64,000 nucleotides of DNA from Pseudomonadaceae bacterium. Lineage in GTDB: Bacteria; Pseudomonadota; Alphaproteobacteria; UBA2136; UBA6156. Location of the stretch: positions 62,001-126,000 of the forward strand of contig JACKLD010000013.1 in the NCBI GenBank assembly GCA_024236095.1, written 5' to 3'. The position numbers and the translations under genes are program-made. Position 1 is the stretch's first letter, and each line of letters begins with the position of its first letter. This document shows, piece after piece, positions 8,780-17,283 of the stretch. Under the pieces are notes generated by a model. It searched no databases. It saw only the letters and a list, made by a program, of their open reading frames with translations, and was not told the DNA's origin.

Positions 8780-9006
8780 CTAGGTTCTGTGGATGTTCAC
8801 TTTAGCCAAAGGTGAATATACAACGGCAAGGATGAAAGGGAAAAACGAGCAGGCAGGTTTATCGTAGCGGGTCATCATGGCGTCGACAAACAACCAGAAC
8901 CCCGCTTGCCAACATTGTCTGCCTGCTGCCGTGCGGTCCGCAGCATCTTGTTCTCCTTCTTTTGGAGAGCCGCTTACATCATTCTATGAACGCCCGCAGA
9001 ACCTAC
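8780..9006 (-). mobile_element. Internally deleted IS5-like element (227 bp)
   Basis: The two ends form an imperfect inverted repeat, CTAGGTTCTGTGGATGTTCA at 8780 and, on the other strand, GTAGGTTCTGCGGGCGTTCA at 9006. Inside, on the minus strand, a GAAGGAGAACAAG site precedes an ATG near 8946 that opens only ~23 codons. Closer to the other end the frame TRYDKPACSFFPFILAV...NIHRT ends with a stop inside the inverted repeat, as C-termini of IS5-family transposases do (RYDK motif). Everything between has been lost. The left end doubles as the stop codon of the gene at 9003-9347. Confidence 0.65.
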
Positions 9007-9347
9007 GCCTCGACCGCCCGGTTCTTCAACAGGTCGGCGCTGGCGGCCTCTACGTCGGCGGTCACTTTCACCGCAAACAGGTTGGCCTTGTAGGCGGTGC
9101 TGGCTTGCAAAAGGTCGACCAACGGGCGTGTCAGGTCGGCGCCGCCATCGGCAGGGATCGCCGCGCCCTGCACCGCATCGGTCACCAAGGCTTCGTCCGA
9201 TACCGCCACGCTGTCGCCGCCATCGCGGGGGGCGGGGGCGGTCTCCACGGTTGCTTTGACAATTTCATTGGCAGCGTCGGCCACTTTGGCCTCGTTGCGC
9301 TTCAGTCCTTCCACCGCAGCGGGCAGCGGGCTCAGTTTGATGTCCAT
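9003..9347 (-). CDS. Miniature flagellar-rod-like protein
   Basis: A 114-residue protein combining the two conserved ends of flagellar rod/hook proteins without the central domain. Residues ~5-30 (LPAAVEGLKRNEAKVADAAN) match the N-terminal rod helix with its GL...AN.I pattern; residues ~72-105 (ADLTRPLVDLLQAS, then TAYKANLFAVK) match the C-terminal rod helix. A strong GGAGAGAGAACC site precedes the ATG. It lies 31 bp downstream of a 99-residue gene on the same strand. The TAG stop is the first codon of the inverted repeat of the adjacent IS remnant, so the native tail may have been slightly longer. A function in an axial structure is inferred only. Confidence 0.6.
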   Translation of the reverse strand: MDIKLSPLPAAVEGLKRNEAKVADAANEIVKATVETAPAPRDGGDSVAVSDEALVTDAVQGAAIPADGGADLTRPLVDLLQASTAYKANLFAVKVTADVEAASADLLKNRAVEA

Positions 9348-9378
9348 GGGTTCTCTCTCCTACCTAAGACGTTGTTGT

Positions 9379-9678
9379 TCAGGCCTCCACGTCCACATGG
9401 TCGCCGCGTCCCTCGTGTTTGGGGGCGGCGCCACGCTCGTGGTCGGCCAGTTTCTTTTTGGCATCGTGCCGGGTGTTGCTTTCATGGGTTTGGGCGTTGG
9501 TGGCCACGCCGTAAGCCGGAGATTGCTGGGCCAGCTTGGGGTCGGCCAGCGCGGCGGCACCCGCCGCCGCAGCCACCGCAGCCTGACGCGCCACATGCCC
9601 GCCATCCGGCAGGTCGTGGGGTCGTGGCGTGGCTTCAAGCCCAACAGGGGCCGGCCCGCCTGAGATTGCGTTGACCAT
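9379..9678 (-). CDS. Hypothetical protein, 99 aa
   Basis: A small, unrecognised, Ala/Gly/His-rich protein. The start at 9678 is well supported by GGAGAGAAAC directly upstream, almost the same site as the following gene has. A middle Ala-rich helix (AAVAAAAGAAALADPKLAQQ) is followed by a hydrophilic His/Lys/Glu tail. There is no signal peptide or membrane segment. It probably forms a two-gene operon with the flagellar-rod-like protein downstream, so an accessory role in the same structure is possible. Confidence 0.6.
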   Translation of the reverse strand: MVNAISGGPAPVGLEATPRPHDLPDGGHVARQAAVAAAAGAAALADPKLAQQSPAYGVATNAQTHESNTRHDAKKKLADHERGAAPKHEGRGDHVDVEA

Positions 9679-9718
9679 GTTTCTCTCCGTAAGTTTATGA
9701 CGTGTCTTGAGAATATTC

Positions 9719-9747
9719 CTGACAGCCTCTTGCAAAGCTGCTAGAAG
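9719..9747 (+). promoter_or_regulatory. Promoter of tsaB; predicts a near-leaderless mRNA
   Basis: CTGACA (9719-9724), a 17-nt spacer and TAGAAG (9742-9747) are followed by seven bases and the tsaB ATG at 9755. Confidence 0.5.
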
Positions 9748-9754
9748 GGCTTCT

Positions 9755-10372
9755 ATGGCTTGCACCCTCGTCCTCGATTGCTCCCTCGGCGGCCTGCACA
9801 TGGCGCTGGCCGATGCGGAAGGCAACCTGCTATTTGCCCACAGCGATAGTGCCCCCCGCGCCGCCGACGCCTTACACATTGTGTTGCAAGAGAAGCTGGC
9901 GACCGCCGGCATGTCGCTGGCCGATGTCTCCCGCTTTGTCGCCACGGTGGGGCCGGGAAGCTTTACCGGCATCCGTATGGGGTTGGCGGTGGGGCAGGCC
10001 CTTAAGGTGGTGAATCCATCCCTGCAACTGGTGGGTGTGGGCACGCTGGAAGCCCTTGCCACCGGCCTTAACACCCATCAACCATCAACAACCGGCTTTA
10101 CCATCGCAACAGATGCCGCCGGGGGCAGCGTGTACCTGCAAACCTTTGCCGCCGATGGCGCCCCGCAAACCGCGCCTATCTGCCTCACCGCCGCCGAGGC
10201 ATCCACCGATACCCCGCTGTTTTGCACCGACCTGACCTTACTGCCCCATGCCCGACCGTTGCCCCCTTTCAACCCCGCCAGCCTGCTGGTACTGGCCGAC
10301 AATGCCGCCCGTCATCAGCCCTTCACACCGCTGTATGTGAAGCCGCTGGCCTACAAAAAGGCACTCTCATGA
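9755..10372 (+). CDS. tsaB: tRNA t6A37 biosynthesis protein TsaB
   Basis: A 205-residue ASKHA-fold protein of the YeaZ/TsaB family, which with TsaD and TsaE transfers the threonylcarbamoyl group to A37 of ANN-decoding tRNAs. The N-terminal strand LVLDCSLGG and the signature VGPGSFTGIRMGLAVGQAL near residues 66-85 are diagnostic. The start at 9755 aligns with the family; upstream in-frame codons are rejected. The last four bases overlap the rimI start (ATGA), so the two are translationally coupled, a common tsaB-rimI arrangement. tsaD is not in the window. Confidence 0.9.
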   Translation: MACTLVLDCSLGGLHMALADAEGNLLFAHSDSAPRAADALHIVLQEKLATAGMSLADVSRFVATVGPGSFTGIRMGLAVGQALKVVNPSLQLVGVGTLEALATGLNTHQPSTTGFTIATDAAGGSVYLQTFAADGAPQTAPICLTAAEASTDTPLFCTDLTLLPHARPLPPFNPASLLVLADNAARHQPFTPLYVKPLAYKKALS

Positions 10373-10794
10373 TTCCCGTTCACAGCCTCGGCACGTTACC
10401 CGACAACTGGGAAGACCCCATCCTCCCCGCCGCTACCGCACAGGCGTTGCTGATGCAGCCGGGCCATGTGTTACTGACAGTCAAACATCCCGACCGCTTC
10501 CACCCGCCTGCCACCCATGCCTTGGTGAAGGTGATTGCGGGCGAGGCGGCTGACATCCTCACCCTCTACACCCCCGCTGCCGTCCGCCGCTGCGGGTTGG
10601 CCAAACGCTTGCTGGAAGATGTCATCGTCCGCGCCCGTGAGGCCGGATGCCCGGCCATCACGTTGGAAGTCCGTCGGGGCAACACCGCCGCCCGCGCTCT
10701 GTACCACAAGCTGGGGTTTACCGAAATTGCCACCCGCCCCGCCTACTACACTTCACCGGTAGAGGATGCGGTTGTTTATTCACTACCTCTCTAA
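10369..10794 (+). CDS. rimI: Ribosomal-protein-alanine N-acetyltransferase RimI-like
   Basis: A 141-residue GNAT protein. Motif A is VRRCGLAKRLLEDVI; motif B is TLEVRRGNTAARALYHKLGF, the typical RimI block. The family acetylates the N-terminal Ala of ribosomal protein S18, but substrate cannot be fixed from sequence. It overlaps tsaB by four bases and its 3' end overlaps the convergent NADAR gene by 12 bases. Confidence 0.8.
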   Translation: MIPVHSLGTLPDNWEDPILPAATAQALLMQPGHVLLTVKHPDRFHPPATHALVKVIAGEAADILTLYTPAAVRRCGLAKRLLEDVIVRAREAGCPAITLEVRRGNTAARALYHKLGFTEIATRPAYYTSPVEDAVVYSLPL

Positions 10795-11397
10795 AACCGC
10801 CTTTGGTAGAACAGGCTTCTCTAAAAGCGGACACATTCCCTCGCGTACCCGTAACTCATCACGCACGGTCATCAAGATGCGCCCCAGATAGTTTTGCCCG
10901 ACACCTGTTTTGATACAAAAACCGAAGAACCTTTCGTTCCAAGTCGTTCCCTCAATCAGGGTTGCCGATGCCGCCCGTTGCAAGAACATATCGGCCAAAG
11001 CTGCATTCTCAGGTGAAAGGAATTTTTGTCGTACCAGCATCAGCATGGTCGTAATACGGGCTTCATCCGAGTAATCGGCGCGGTGTGCGGCAACAAACTC
11101 TTCAGTTTGGCTTAATTCCTTGGCGGCATGTGGGCTCATATCTTTTATTTGCTGCCGCACCGCAACATCTGGCGACTTCCACGCCATGTAGGCGTTCTCC
11201 ACCGAGTTGAAGGTCATGTGTGGCAGATTCAAATGCTTTTTACGGCCTTGCAACAGAACGGACTCGGCGGGCAAAAACACATGTGCACGGTAAAAGTTCG
11301 ACAAGAAACGGTAATCACCGCGAAATGACATGATCAACGGAACCGCGCCTTCCGAATCGCGGCAGCGGATGAGGGCGGTTTGTTGGGGGGCTTTCAT
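10783..11397 (-). CDS. NADAR/YbiA-family N-glycosidase
   Basis: A 204-residue protein with the NADAR (YbiA) signature blocks: FLSNFYRAHVFL near residue 30, TFNSVENAYMAWKS near 65, and EGTTWNERFFGFC with GQNYLGRILMTVRDEL near 150-180. Members hydrolyse N-glycosidic bonds in riboflavin-pathway intermediates or, in other branches, remove ADP-ribose from nucleic acids. No toxin or DarT-like partner is adjacent, so a metabolic or damage-clearance role is more likely than a toxin-antitoxin one. A TATACA -10 lies eight bases before the ATG. Confidence 0.8.
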   Translation of the reverse strand: MKAPQQTALIRCRDSEGAVPLIMSFRGDYRFLSNFYRAHVFLPAESVLLQGRKKHLNLPHMTFNSVENAYMAWKSPDVAVRQQIKDMSPHAAKELSQTEEFVAAHRADYSDEARITTMLMLVRQKFLSPENAALADMFLQRAASATLIEGTTWNERFFGFCIKTGVGQNYLGRILMTVRDELRVREGMCPLLEKPVLPKAVLER

Positions 11398-11477
11398 GCT
11401 TTTTATGTATACTATACAGCAACGTCTTGCAAGATTGTGCCTTGACCCGCTGCTTGCCTTCGCCTACACCCCCACCC

Positions 11478-12887
11478 ATGGTTATCCGCATCATCGACGC
11501 CGTGAACGAGCAAGCGCCCGCAGGGGCCAAAAAGCTGTTCGTCAAATCCTACGGCTGCCAGATGAACGTGTACGATGGTTTCCGCATGGCCGAGCTGCTG
11601 GCGCCTTTGGGCTATACGCTGGCCGACAGCGCCGACGGCGCCGATGTGGTGTTGCTGAACACTTGCCATATCCGCGAGAAGGCCGACGACAAACTGTTTT
11701 CCGACTTGGGGCGTTTCCGCCGCGCCGCGAAAGAGGACGCCATTTTGGCCGTGGGTGGTTGCACGGGGCAGGCGCTGGGCGCCAAGGTGATGGAGGCGGC
11801 GCCATCGGTCAGCGTGGTGTTTGGCCCGCAAACCTACCACCGCCTGCCTGCGTTGATTGAAAAGGTACAACAAGGCCGCATCGCCCGCGCGCAGGGCCAC
11901 AAGAATGCCCCGATCCGCGCGGTGGATGTGGACTTTCCCGAGTTGGAAAAGTTCGACCGCCTGCCCACCCCCGGCGCCTACGGGCCAACTGCCTTCGTGA
12001 CCATTCAGGAAGGCTGCGACAAGTTCTGCACCTATTGCGTGGTGCCGTACACGCGGGGCGCGGAAATCAGTCGCCCATGGCAGCATGTTGTGGCCGAGTG
12101 CGAACAACTGGCGGCGCAAGGCGTGCGTGAAGTGACGCTGCTGGGGCAAAACGTCAATGCGTATGAAAACGACGGCATCACGCTGGCGGGTTTGTGTGAA
12201 AAAGTGGGCGAAATTGACGGCATCGCCCGTATCCGCTTCACCACCAGCCACCCCAACAACACCGGTGACGACCTGATTGAGGCCTTCGCCACCAATCCCA
12301 AACTGATGCCCTACTTCCACCTGCCGGTGCAGGCGGGCAGCAACCGTATTTTGCAGGCGATGAACCGCAACCACACGGTGGAAAGCTACCTTGCCACGTT
12401 GGAGAAAGTGCGCGCCGCACGGCCGGATATCGCCATTTCCGGCGACTTCATCGTCGGCTTCCCCGGCGAGACGGAAGAGGATTTTGCCGCCACGCTGGCG
12501 GTGGCCCACCAAGTGCAATACGTCGGCGCGTTCAGTTTTGCCTATTCCCCGCGCCCCGGCACCCCCGCCGCCGAGCTGCCCGGCCAGATTGACGAAATCA
12601 CCAAAAAAGAGCGCCTCGCCGCGCTGAACGTGGTGCTGGATGACAGCCTTGCCGCCTTTTGCAAGAAGTTTGACGGCCACACGGTGGAGGTGCTGGTGGA
12701 AGGCCACGGCGGCCGCGCTGAAAAATTCGGCCAGCCGCAGTTACGCGGGCGCAGTTTGCATAATTTGCCAGTCAACTTCACCTTTGGTGATGCCGACCCG
12801 TTAAGCCTGATGGGGCAGTTGGTGAACGTACGCGTGACCCATACGACCGCGAAGGCTTTGAATGGGGTGTTGATTCAGGGGCTTTAG
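11478..12887 (+). CDS. miaB: tRNA-2-methylthio-N6-dimethylallyladenosine synthase MiaB
   Basis: A 469-residue methylthiotransferase that converts i6A37 to ms2i6A37 in tRNA. The N-terminal UPF0004 domain has Cys ligands in SYGCQMNVYD, LNTCHI and GGCTGQ; the radical-SAM domain has GCDKFCTYCVVPYTRG (CxxxCxxC); a TRAM domain ends the protein. The start at 11478 is favoured because TTGACC (11442) and CTACAC (11464) with a 16-nt spacer end eight bases before it. In many alphaproteobacteria miaB is followed by phoH-ybeY; here phoH is 23 kb away and no ybeY is seen. Confidence 0.95.
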   Translation: MVIRIIDAVNEQAPAGAKKLFVKSYGCQMNVYDGFRMAELLAPLGYTLADSADGADVVLLNTCHIREKADDKLFSDLGRFRRAAKEDAILAVGGCTGQALGAKVMEAAPSVSVVFGPQTYHRLPALIEKVQQGRIARAQGHKNAPIRAVDVDFPELEKFDRLPTPGAYGPTAFVTIQEGCDKFCTYCVVPYTRGAEISRPWQHVVAECEQLAAQGVREVTLLGQNVNAYENDGITLAGLCEKVGEIDGIARIRFTTSHPNNTGDDLIEAFATNPKLMPYFHLPVQAGSNRILQAMNRNHTVESYLATLEKVRAARPDIAISGDFIVGFPGETEEDFAATLAVAHQVQYVGAFSFAYSPRPGTPAAELPGQIDEITKKERLAALNVVLDDSLAAFCKKFDGHTVEVLVEGHGGRAEKFGQPQLRGRSLHNLPVNFTFGDADPLSLMGQLVNVRVTHTTAKALNGVLIQGL

Positions 12888-12973
12888 CGGTTAGGCACCG
12901 TTATCGGCGAACATGAACTTGAATGATGCCGATGTAAGGGCGCAACCGCGTTTGCGCGGGGGGCGGTGGATGG

Positions 12974-13732
12974 CTAGGCGTATTTCTTGAAATCCACCTC
13001 CAGCCGGCTAAAGAGAAGGCTGGGATGGGCAAAGAAATAGCCCTGCATCTTATGCGGGTTGTATTTGCGGGCGGTGCGCAAATCGCGCAGGGCTTCCACC
13101 CGCTCGAAGATGATCTTGAGACCGTCGCGGCGGGCCTCGTCGCAGGCCGCCTGCACCTGTTTGAGTTCGGTTTCGGTATATTTCAACGAGACCGAGACAG
13201 CGTCGATCTTGATATAATCGAAGCCCAACTGTTTGGCCAGTTTGACCACGGCGGCACCGCCCTTTTGGTAGTCGACACACAGGCAAATACCCGCACCTTT
13301 CAAGCCTTTCAGCGCGCGCAATGCCTCGATATCCTGGCCAATGTCATTGGTTTTGACCTCGAACATCAGGCTGGGTAACAGAGGCTCCCATGAGGCCTGC
13401 TTGAGTTTGTCAAGGTAGGGCTTATAAGCCAACGTGCGGCGCGACACGTTAATGGAAAGTTTGGTGGGCGGCGGCTTTTTGAGAACCTGCATTTGCTCTT
13501 CCAACAGATGCAGGGTGAGAAGATCAATTTCAGGAAGCAAATTGGCGCTCACCGCCGTAGGCAAGAAATCCTTGGGAAACATCTCTTCGCCACGGATATC
13601 CATCAGGCGCAGCAAAACTTCATGGAACACGACCTTTCCGGTTTCCACATCGAAGATGGGCTGTACCTGCACCATGCCTTGACGTTCCATCAGGGCTTCG
13701 CGCAGGTCGGGAAGGGTGATTTGGCCGGACAT
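12974..13732 (-). CDS. Degenerate EAL-domain protein
   Basis: A 252-residue stand-alone EAL fold. The EAL-motif region reads FHEVLLRL, keeping Glu and Arg. Metal and catalytic blocks are eroded: the usual E-(I/L)-T-E is FEVKTND, DDFG is VDYQ, and the E-G-V-E block is FERVE; KID is retained (DYIKID). Loss of the second Asp of DDFG argues against c-di-GMP phosphodiesterase activity, so ligand sensing or protein binding is more likely. There is no membrane segment, GGDEF or signal peptide. It begins six bases after the aconitase stop on the same strand, so the two are probably co-transcribed. Confidence 0.75.
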   Translation of the reverse strand: MSGQITLPDLREALMERQGMVQVQPIFDVETGKVVFHEVLLRLMDIRGEEMFPKDFLPTAVSANLLPEIDLLTLHLLEEQMQVLKKPPPTKLSINVSRRTLAYKPYLDKLKQASWEPLLPSLMFEVKTNDIGQDIEALRALKGLKGAGICLCVDYQKGGAAVVKLAKQLGFDYIKIDAVSVSLKYTETELKQVQAACDEARRDGLKIIFERVEALRDLRTARKYNPHKMQGYFFAHPSLLFSRLEVDFKKYA

Positions 13733-13738
13733 GAGGGG

Positions 13739-16033
13739 CTAGGAGGCCTTCCTCTTCAACGCGTTGAGGGCGGAACCGGCCTTGAACCAGCCGATTTGCT
13801 CGTCATTCAACGTGTGGTTGCAGGTGACACCGGCCGTGCTGCCGTCGGCGTGGTGCAGCGTTACCTGCACGGGTTTGCCGGGGGCCAAGTCGGCGAGGCC
13901 GTGGACGCTGACTTTGTCGGTGGCTTCCACCAAGTCATAATCCGCCGGATTGGCGAAAGTGAGAGGCAAAATACCCTGTTTCTTCAGGTTGGACTGGTGG
14001 ATGCGCGCAAAGCTGCGGGTGATGACCACGCGGCATCCCAGCCAGCGCGGGCTCATCGCCGCGTGCTCGCGGGAAGAGCCTTCGCCGACGTTCTGGTCGC
14101 CCACAAACACCCATCCCATGCCCTTGGCCTTGTATTGGCGGGCGATGGCGGCGGGGGTATCGGTCGCGCCGTCCAGCTGGCTGGTGGCCTTGGCGGTTTC
14201 GCCCGTCCATGCGTTCACCACGCCCAGATACATGTTGTCGGAGATGTTGTCCAAGTGCCCACGGTACTTCAGCCACGGGCCCGCCGGGCTGATGTGGTCG
14301 GTGGTGCATTTGCCCTTGGCCTTGAGCAGCACCGGTAGGGCTTCATAATCCTTGCCGCTCCACGCATCGAACGGGGCGAGGATTTGCAAACGGTCGGAGG
14401 CGGGATTGACCTTCACGTCACCGTGGGGCTGACCGTCTGGCCCCATGTAGCCTTCCTCATCCGGCACAAAGCCGCCGGTGGGAACTTCGTCCACTTCGGT
14501 GGGGGCAGCCAAGGTGAAGGTGGTGCCGTCGGCGGCTTCAATCGGCGTGGTGAAGGGGTCGACATCCAGCCGCCCGAACACCGCGTAGGCCAACACCGTT
14601 TCAGGGCTGGCGATGAAGCTGCAGGTGCTGGCAAAGCCATCGTTCCGTTTGGGGAAGTTGCGGTTGTAGCTGGAAATGATGCTGTTCACCGTGCCCTCGG
14701 CCACGTCGTCGCGCTTCCATTGGCCGATGCACGGGCCACAGGCATTGGCCAGCACGGTGGCGCCCAGTTGTTCCAGCTTGGCCAGTTGGCCATCGCGTTT
14801 GATGGTGGCGTGCACCTGCTCGCTGCCGGGGGTGACCATCAGCGGGCATTTCAACTTGACACCTTTGGCAATAAGCTGGTCGGCGATGAGGCTGATGCGG
14901 CCCATATCCTCATAAGATGAGTTGGTGCAACTGCCGATGAGCGCATAGGTAAGGTTGGCAGGGGCGGGTTGGCCCTTGTTGAGCTCCTTCACGCGGGGGC
15001 TGGCAAGGTGCTCCTTCATGTCGGCCGCCTTGGCGAAGGCGTCGGGGCTGTGGGGGCCTACCAAGCTGGGCGCCAAATCGGAGAGGTTGATGTCGATGAC
15101 GAGGTCGTAATACTTGGCAGGGTCGGCGGCGGTTTCGGCATCGGCCACAAGGTTGTGTGTGTTGGCATGGATGACCGGCAGCAGGTCGGCACGCCCCGTC
15201 ACCTTGAGGTAGCTGTCCATGCGGGCGTCATACGGGAAGATGCTGGTGGTGGCGCCCAACTCGGCGCCCATGTTGCAGATGGTGGCTTTGCCGGTGGCCG
15301 AGATGGAGGCACAGCCTTCGCCAAAGTACTCGATGACGCGGTTGGTGCCGCCTTCGCAGGTGAGGATGTGCAGCAGTTTTTGAATCACATCTTTCGGCGC
15401 GGCCCAGCCTTTCAGTTCGCCGGTAAGGCGCACGCCGACGATGTAGGGGTGCAAAACTTCCCACGGCAGGCCGACCATCACGTCCACCGCATCGGCGCCG
15501 CCGACACCGCAGGCAAAGGCACCCAAGCCGCCTGCGTTGGGGGTGTGGCTGTCGGTACCGAGCATCATTTCACCGGGGAAAGCATACTGTTCCAGCGCCA
15601 CTTGGTGGATGATACCGGCGCCGGCTTTCCAGAAACCGAAGCCGTAACGCTGGCTGGCATCGGCGAGAAATTGGTAGACTTCTTCGTTTTCACTGTTGGC
15701 GACCTTGAGGTCGGCACGGGCGCCCTCGTAAGCACGAATCAGGTGGTCGCAGTGCACGGTCACCGGCACGGCAGCTTCATCCTTTTGCGCCTGCATGAAC
15801 TGGAGGATGGCCATTTGCGCGGTGGCATCCTGCAGAATGACGCGGTCGGGCCTGAACTCGGTGTAGGAAATCCCGCGTTCCAGCTCGGCGTTTTGTGCAT
15901 CATGCAGGTGGCCGTACAGCACCTTTTCGGCCAATGTCAGCGGACGGTTCAGGCGCTTGCGCACAATCTCCAGGTTACGGGCAGTGGTGGCGTAAACTTT
16001 CTCCACAAAGGCGGGGGTGGATGCGATGTGCAT
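13739..16033 (-). CDS. Aconitate hydratase, mitochondrial type
   Basis: A 764-residue aconitase interconverting citrate and isocitrate. The order and spacing of blocks follow eukaryotic mitochondrial ACO2 rather than the ~890-residue AcnA usual in alphaproteobacteria: VRKRLNRPLTLAEKVLYGHL, QDATAQMAILQFM, GSCTNSSYEDMGR (first cluster Cys), NACGPCIGQW (other two Cys), GKCTTDHISPAGPWLK and GEGSSREHAA. All three [4Fe-4S] ligands and the active-site Ser/Arg are present. ATG 16033 is preferred to a TTG at 16039; AAGAAAG lies upstream. It precedes the degenerate EAL gene. Confidence 0.93.
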   Translation of the reverse strand: MHIASTPAFVEKVYATTARNLEIVRKRLNRPLTLAEKVLYGHLHDAQNAELERGISYTEFRPDRVILQDATAQMAILQFMQAQKDEAAVPVTVHCDHLIRAYEGARADLKVANSENEEVYQFLADASQRYGFGFWKAGAGIIHQVALEQYAFPGEMMLGTDSHTPNAGGLGAFACGVGGADAVDVMVGLPWEVLHPYIVGVRLTGELKGWAAPKDVIQKLLHILTCEGGTNRVIEYFGEGCASISATGKATICNMGAELGATTSIFPYDARMDSYLKVTGRADLLPVIHANTHNLVADAETAADPAKYYDLVIDINLSDLAPSLVGPHSPDAFAKAADMKEHLASPRVKELNKGQPAPANLTYALIGSCTNSSYEDMGRISLIADQLIAKGVKLKCPLMVTPGSEQVHATIKRDGQLAKLEQLGATVLANACGPCIGQWKRDDVAEGTVNSIISSYNRNFPKRNDGFASTCSFIASPETVLAYAVFGRLDVDPFTTPIEAADGTTFTLAAPTEVDEVPTGGFVPDEEGYMGPDGQPHGDVKVNPASDRLQILAPFDAWSGKDYEALPVLLKAKGKCTTDHISPAGPWLKYRGHLDNISDNMYLGVVNAWTGETAKATSQLDGATDTPAAIARQYKAKGMGWVFVGDQNVGEGSSREHAAMSPRWLGCRVVITRSFARIHQSNLKKQGILPLTFANPADYDLVEATDKVSVHGLADLAPGKPVQVTLHHADGSTAGVTCNHTLNDEQIGWFKAGSALNALKRKAS

Positions 16034-16155
16034 GGCCAAACTTTCTTGTTGTCGGGCCGCAGTATAGCGCTATCTGTCGCGGTCGGCGAGGGTCTGCCCC
16101 TCATCCCTGCTTGGTTTGGTGGCGGGGGTGTTGCTGTAAACACGGGCCCGCCAGC

Positions 16156-17205
16156 TTATACCCGCACACTACACCGCGCACTCCAAAGCGAATTGCCAAA
16201 TCGCCCGTTTTTTTCTTTTTTCGTGCATATTGCTCTGGATTCACGAAAGACCTGGCGATCATCACATGTCTGATCATTCTCCCTGTCCACGACCGCTTGC
16301 CTCAACCTCTTGGAAGACTCCGACAAAGGCAAAGCATGGGGAGACGTGACCGAAACATGTGTCCGACGAAAGTCTTGGCCGACATAATCTGGCTGATAGT
16401 CACCGTTTACGGCAACCGTTTCACCGTCTGTTACCAACCTCCCCGGCTCGGCCAAAGCGGTGGCAGCGTAAGGAGACAGCGCTCCGACTTCAACGTGACC
16501 GCTTCCACAATTATGTACGGCGGGACGTTGCGCGACGCAATTCTGGATATTGCGGGCATAAGCAGCCCAATCAACCGCCGGCTGGATATTTTCAATGTCG
16601 GATTGTAATGTTTCCCGACAGTGTTGCAACAAGAGTGTAATTCCGTTTTGTTGGCGCTGAAGCGCCTCGCGACGCGGAGCCGATACATTGGACATATCAA
16701 GACGACCAAGCCCTAAGAGGGTTTCATCTCGCACCAACTTGACAAGCTGCGCAAACACATGAAGTTCGCGCTGGCGCACGGTGACCGGCGCAGACCTTGC
16801 CGTTTTGTAAAGTCCACGCAACCAACTGACGCCACGCAGCAATTGCTGCTCCTTCGCGGTCTCGGCAGAGAATTTTTGATTGAGGAACATTCTGACCATA
16901 TTGGTTTCGTGGATAATCGCTCCCCTGACTTGGCGTACACTGTGTCGATTGTCGAATGCTGCCCCAGATTGGAGGCGCATCCCCTCTCGCACCAGCGCAC
17001 CATTGAATGGCCTCAGAACATCCTTGACCGATGCCTGCCAAGCGCGGTTTGACGTGCTCCACATTTTGCCTTTCTCATGGCTACGCCGCATGGAAAAGAT
17101 AACCCCCGCGCGCAAAGCGGAAGGAAAATCATCCGTACCGCGAGAAGCTATGGCTTCCAAAAATGGATTTACAGGTGGAGTGTAAGAGTTTGTAGCGTTT
17201 TCCAT
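16156..17205 (-). CDS. Hypothetical protein, 349 aa
   Basis: I do not recognise this protein. The ATG at 17205 has AGGAAG nine bases upstream; the frame runs further upstream only as an antisense shadow of the aminotransferase gene. The sequence is Arg/Ser/Asn-rich with a central helical region (SAETAKEQQLLRGVSWLRGL) and several scattered Cys. There is no signal peptide or obvious membrane segment. Base composition is less GC-rich than the flanking aconitase and aminotransferase. It lies between two convergent or divergent housekeeping genes with no partner. Confidence 0.55.
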   Translation of the reverse strand: MENATNSYTPPVNPFLEAIASRGTDDFPSALRAGVIFSMRRSHEKGKMWSTSNRAWQASVKDVLRPFNGALVREGMRLQSGAAFDNRHSVRQVRGAIIHETNMVRMFLNQKFSAETAKEQQLLRGVSWLRGLYKTARSAPVTVRQRELHVFAQLVKLVRDETLLGLGRLDMSNVSAPRREALQRQQNGITLLLQHCRETLQSDIENIQPAVDWAAYARNIQNCVAQRPAVHNCGSGHVEVGALSPYAATALAEPGRLVTDGETVAVNGDYQPDYVGQDFRRTHVSVTSPHALPLSESSKRLRQAVVDRENDQTCDDRQVFRESRAICTKKEKNGRFGNSLWSARCSVRV

Positions 17206-17283
17206 GTATACACTTCCTAGAGCATCTTGGCAGTGTTGGCAAGGGGGAGTATGAGGGACGGGCAACAAGAAAGGAACCGTTCC

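Noticed and set aside
8780..9006. An intact insertion sequence
   Set aside because: Only the start and the last ~30 codons of a transposase are visible within 227 bp, so it cannot be autonomous.
10783..11397. NADAR gene as the antitoxin of a toxin-antitoxin pair
   Set aside because: No DarT-like or other toxin gene adjoins it; the neighbours are rimI and miaB.
11412..12707. Long minus-strand frame over miaB
   Set aside because: It has shadow composition only; miaB is unambiguous on the plus strand.
12974..13732. Active c-di-GMP phosphodiesterase
   Set aside because: The DDFG and E-G-V-E blocks are lost (VDYQ, FERVE), so catalysis is unlikely.
14969..16273. Plus-strand frame over the aconitase gene
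   Set aside because: It is antisense to conserved aconitase motifs and Gly/His/Val-rich with no family resemblance.
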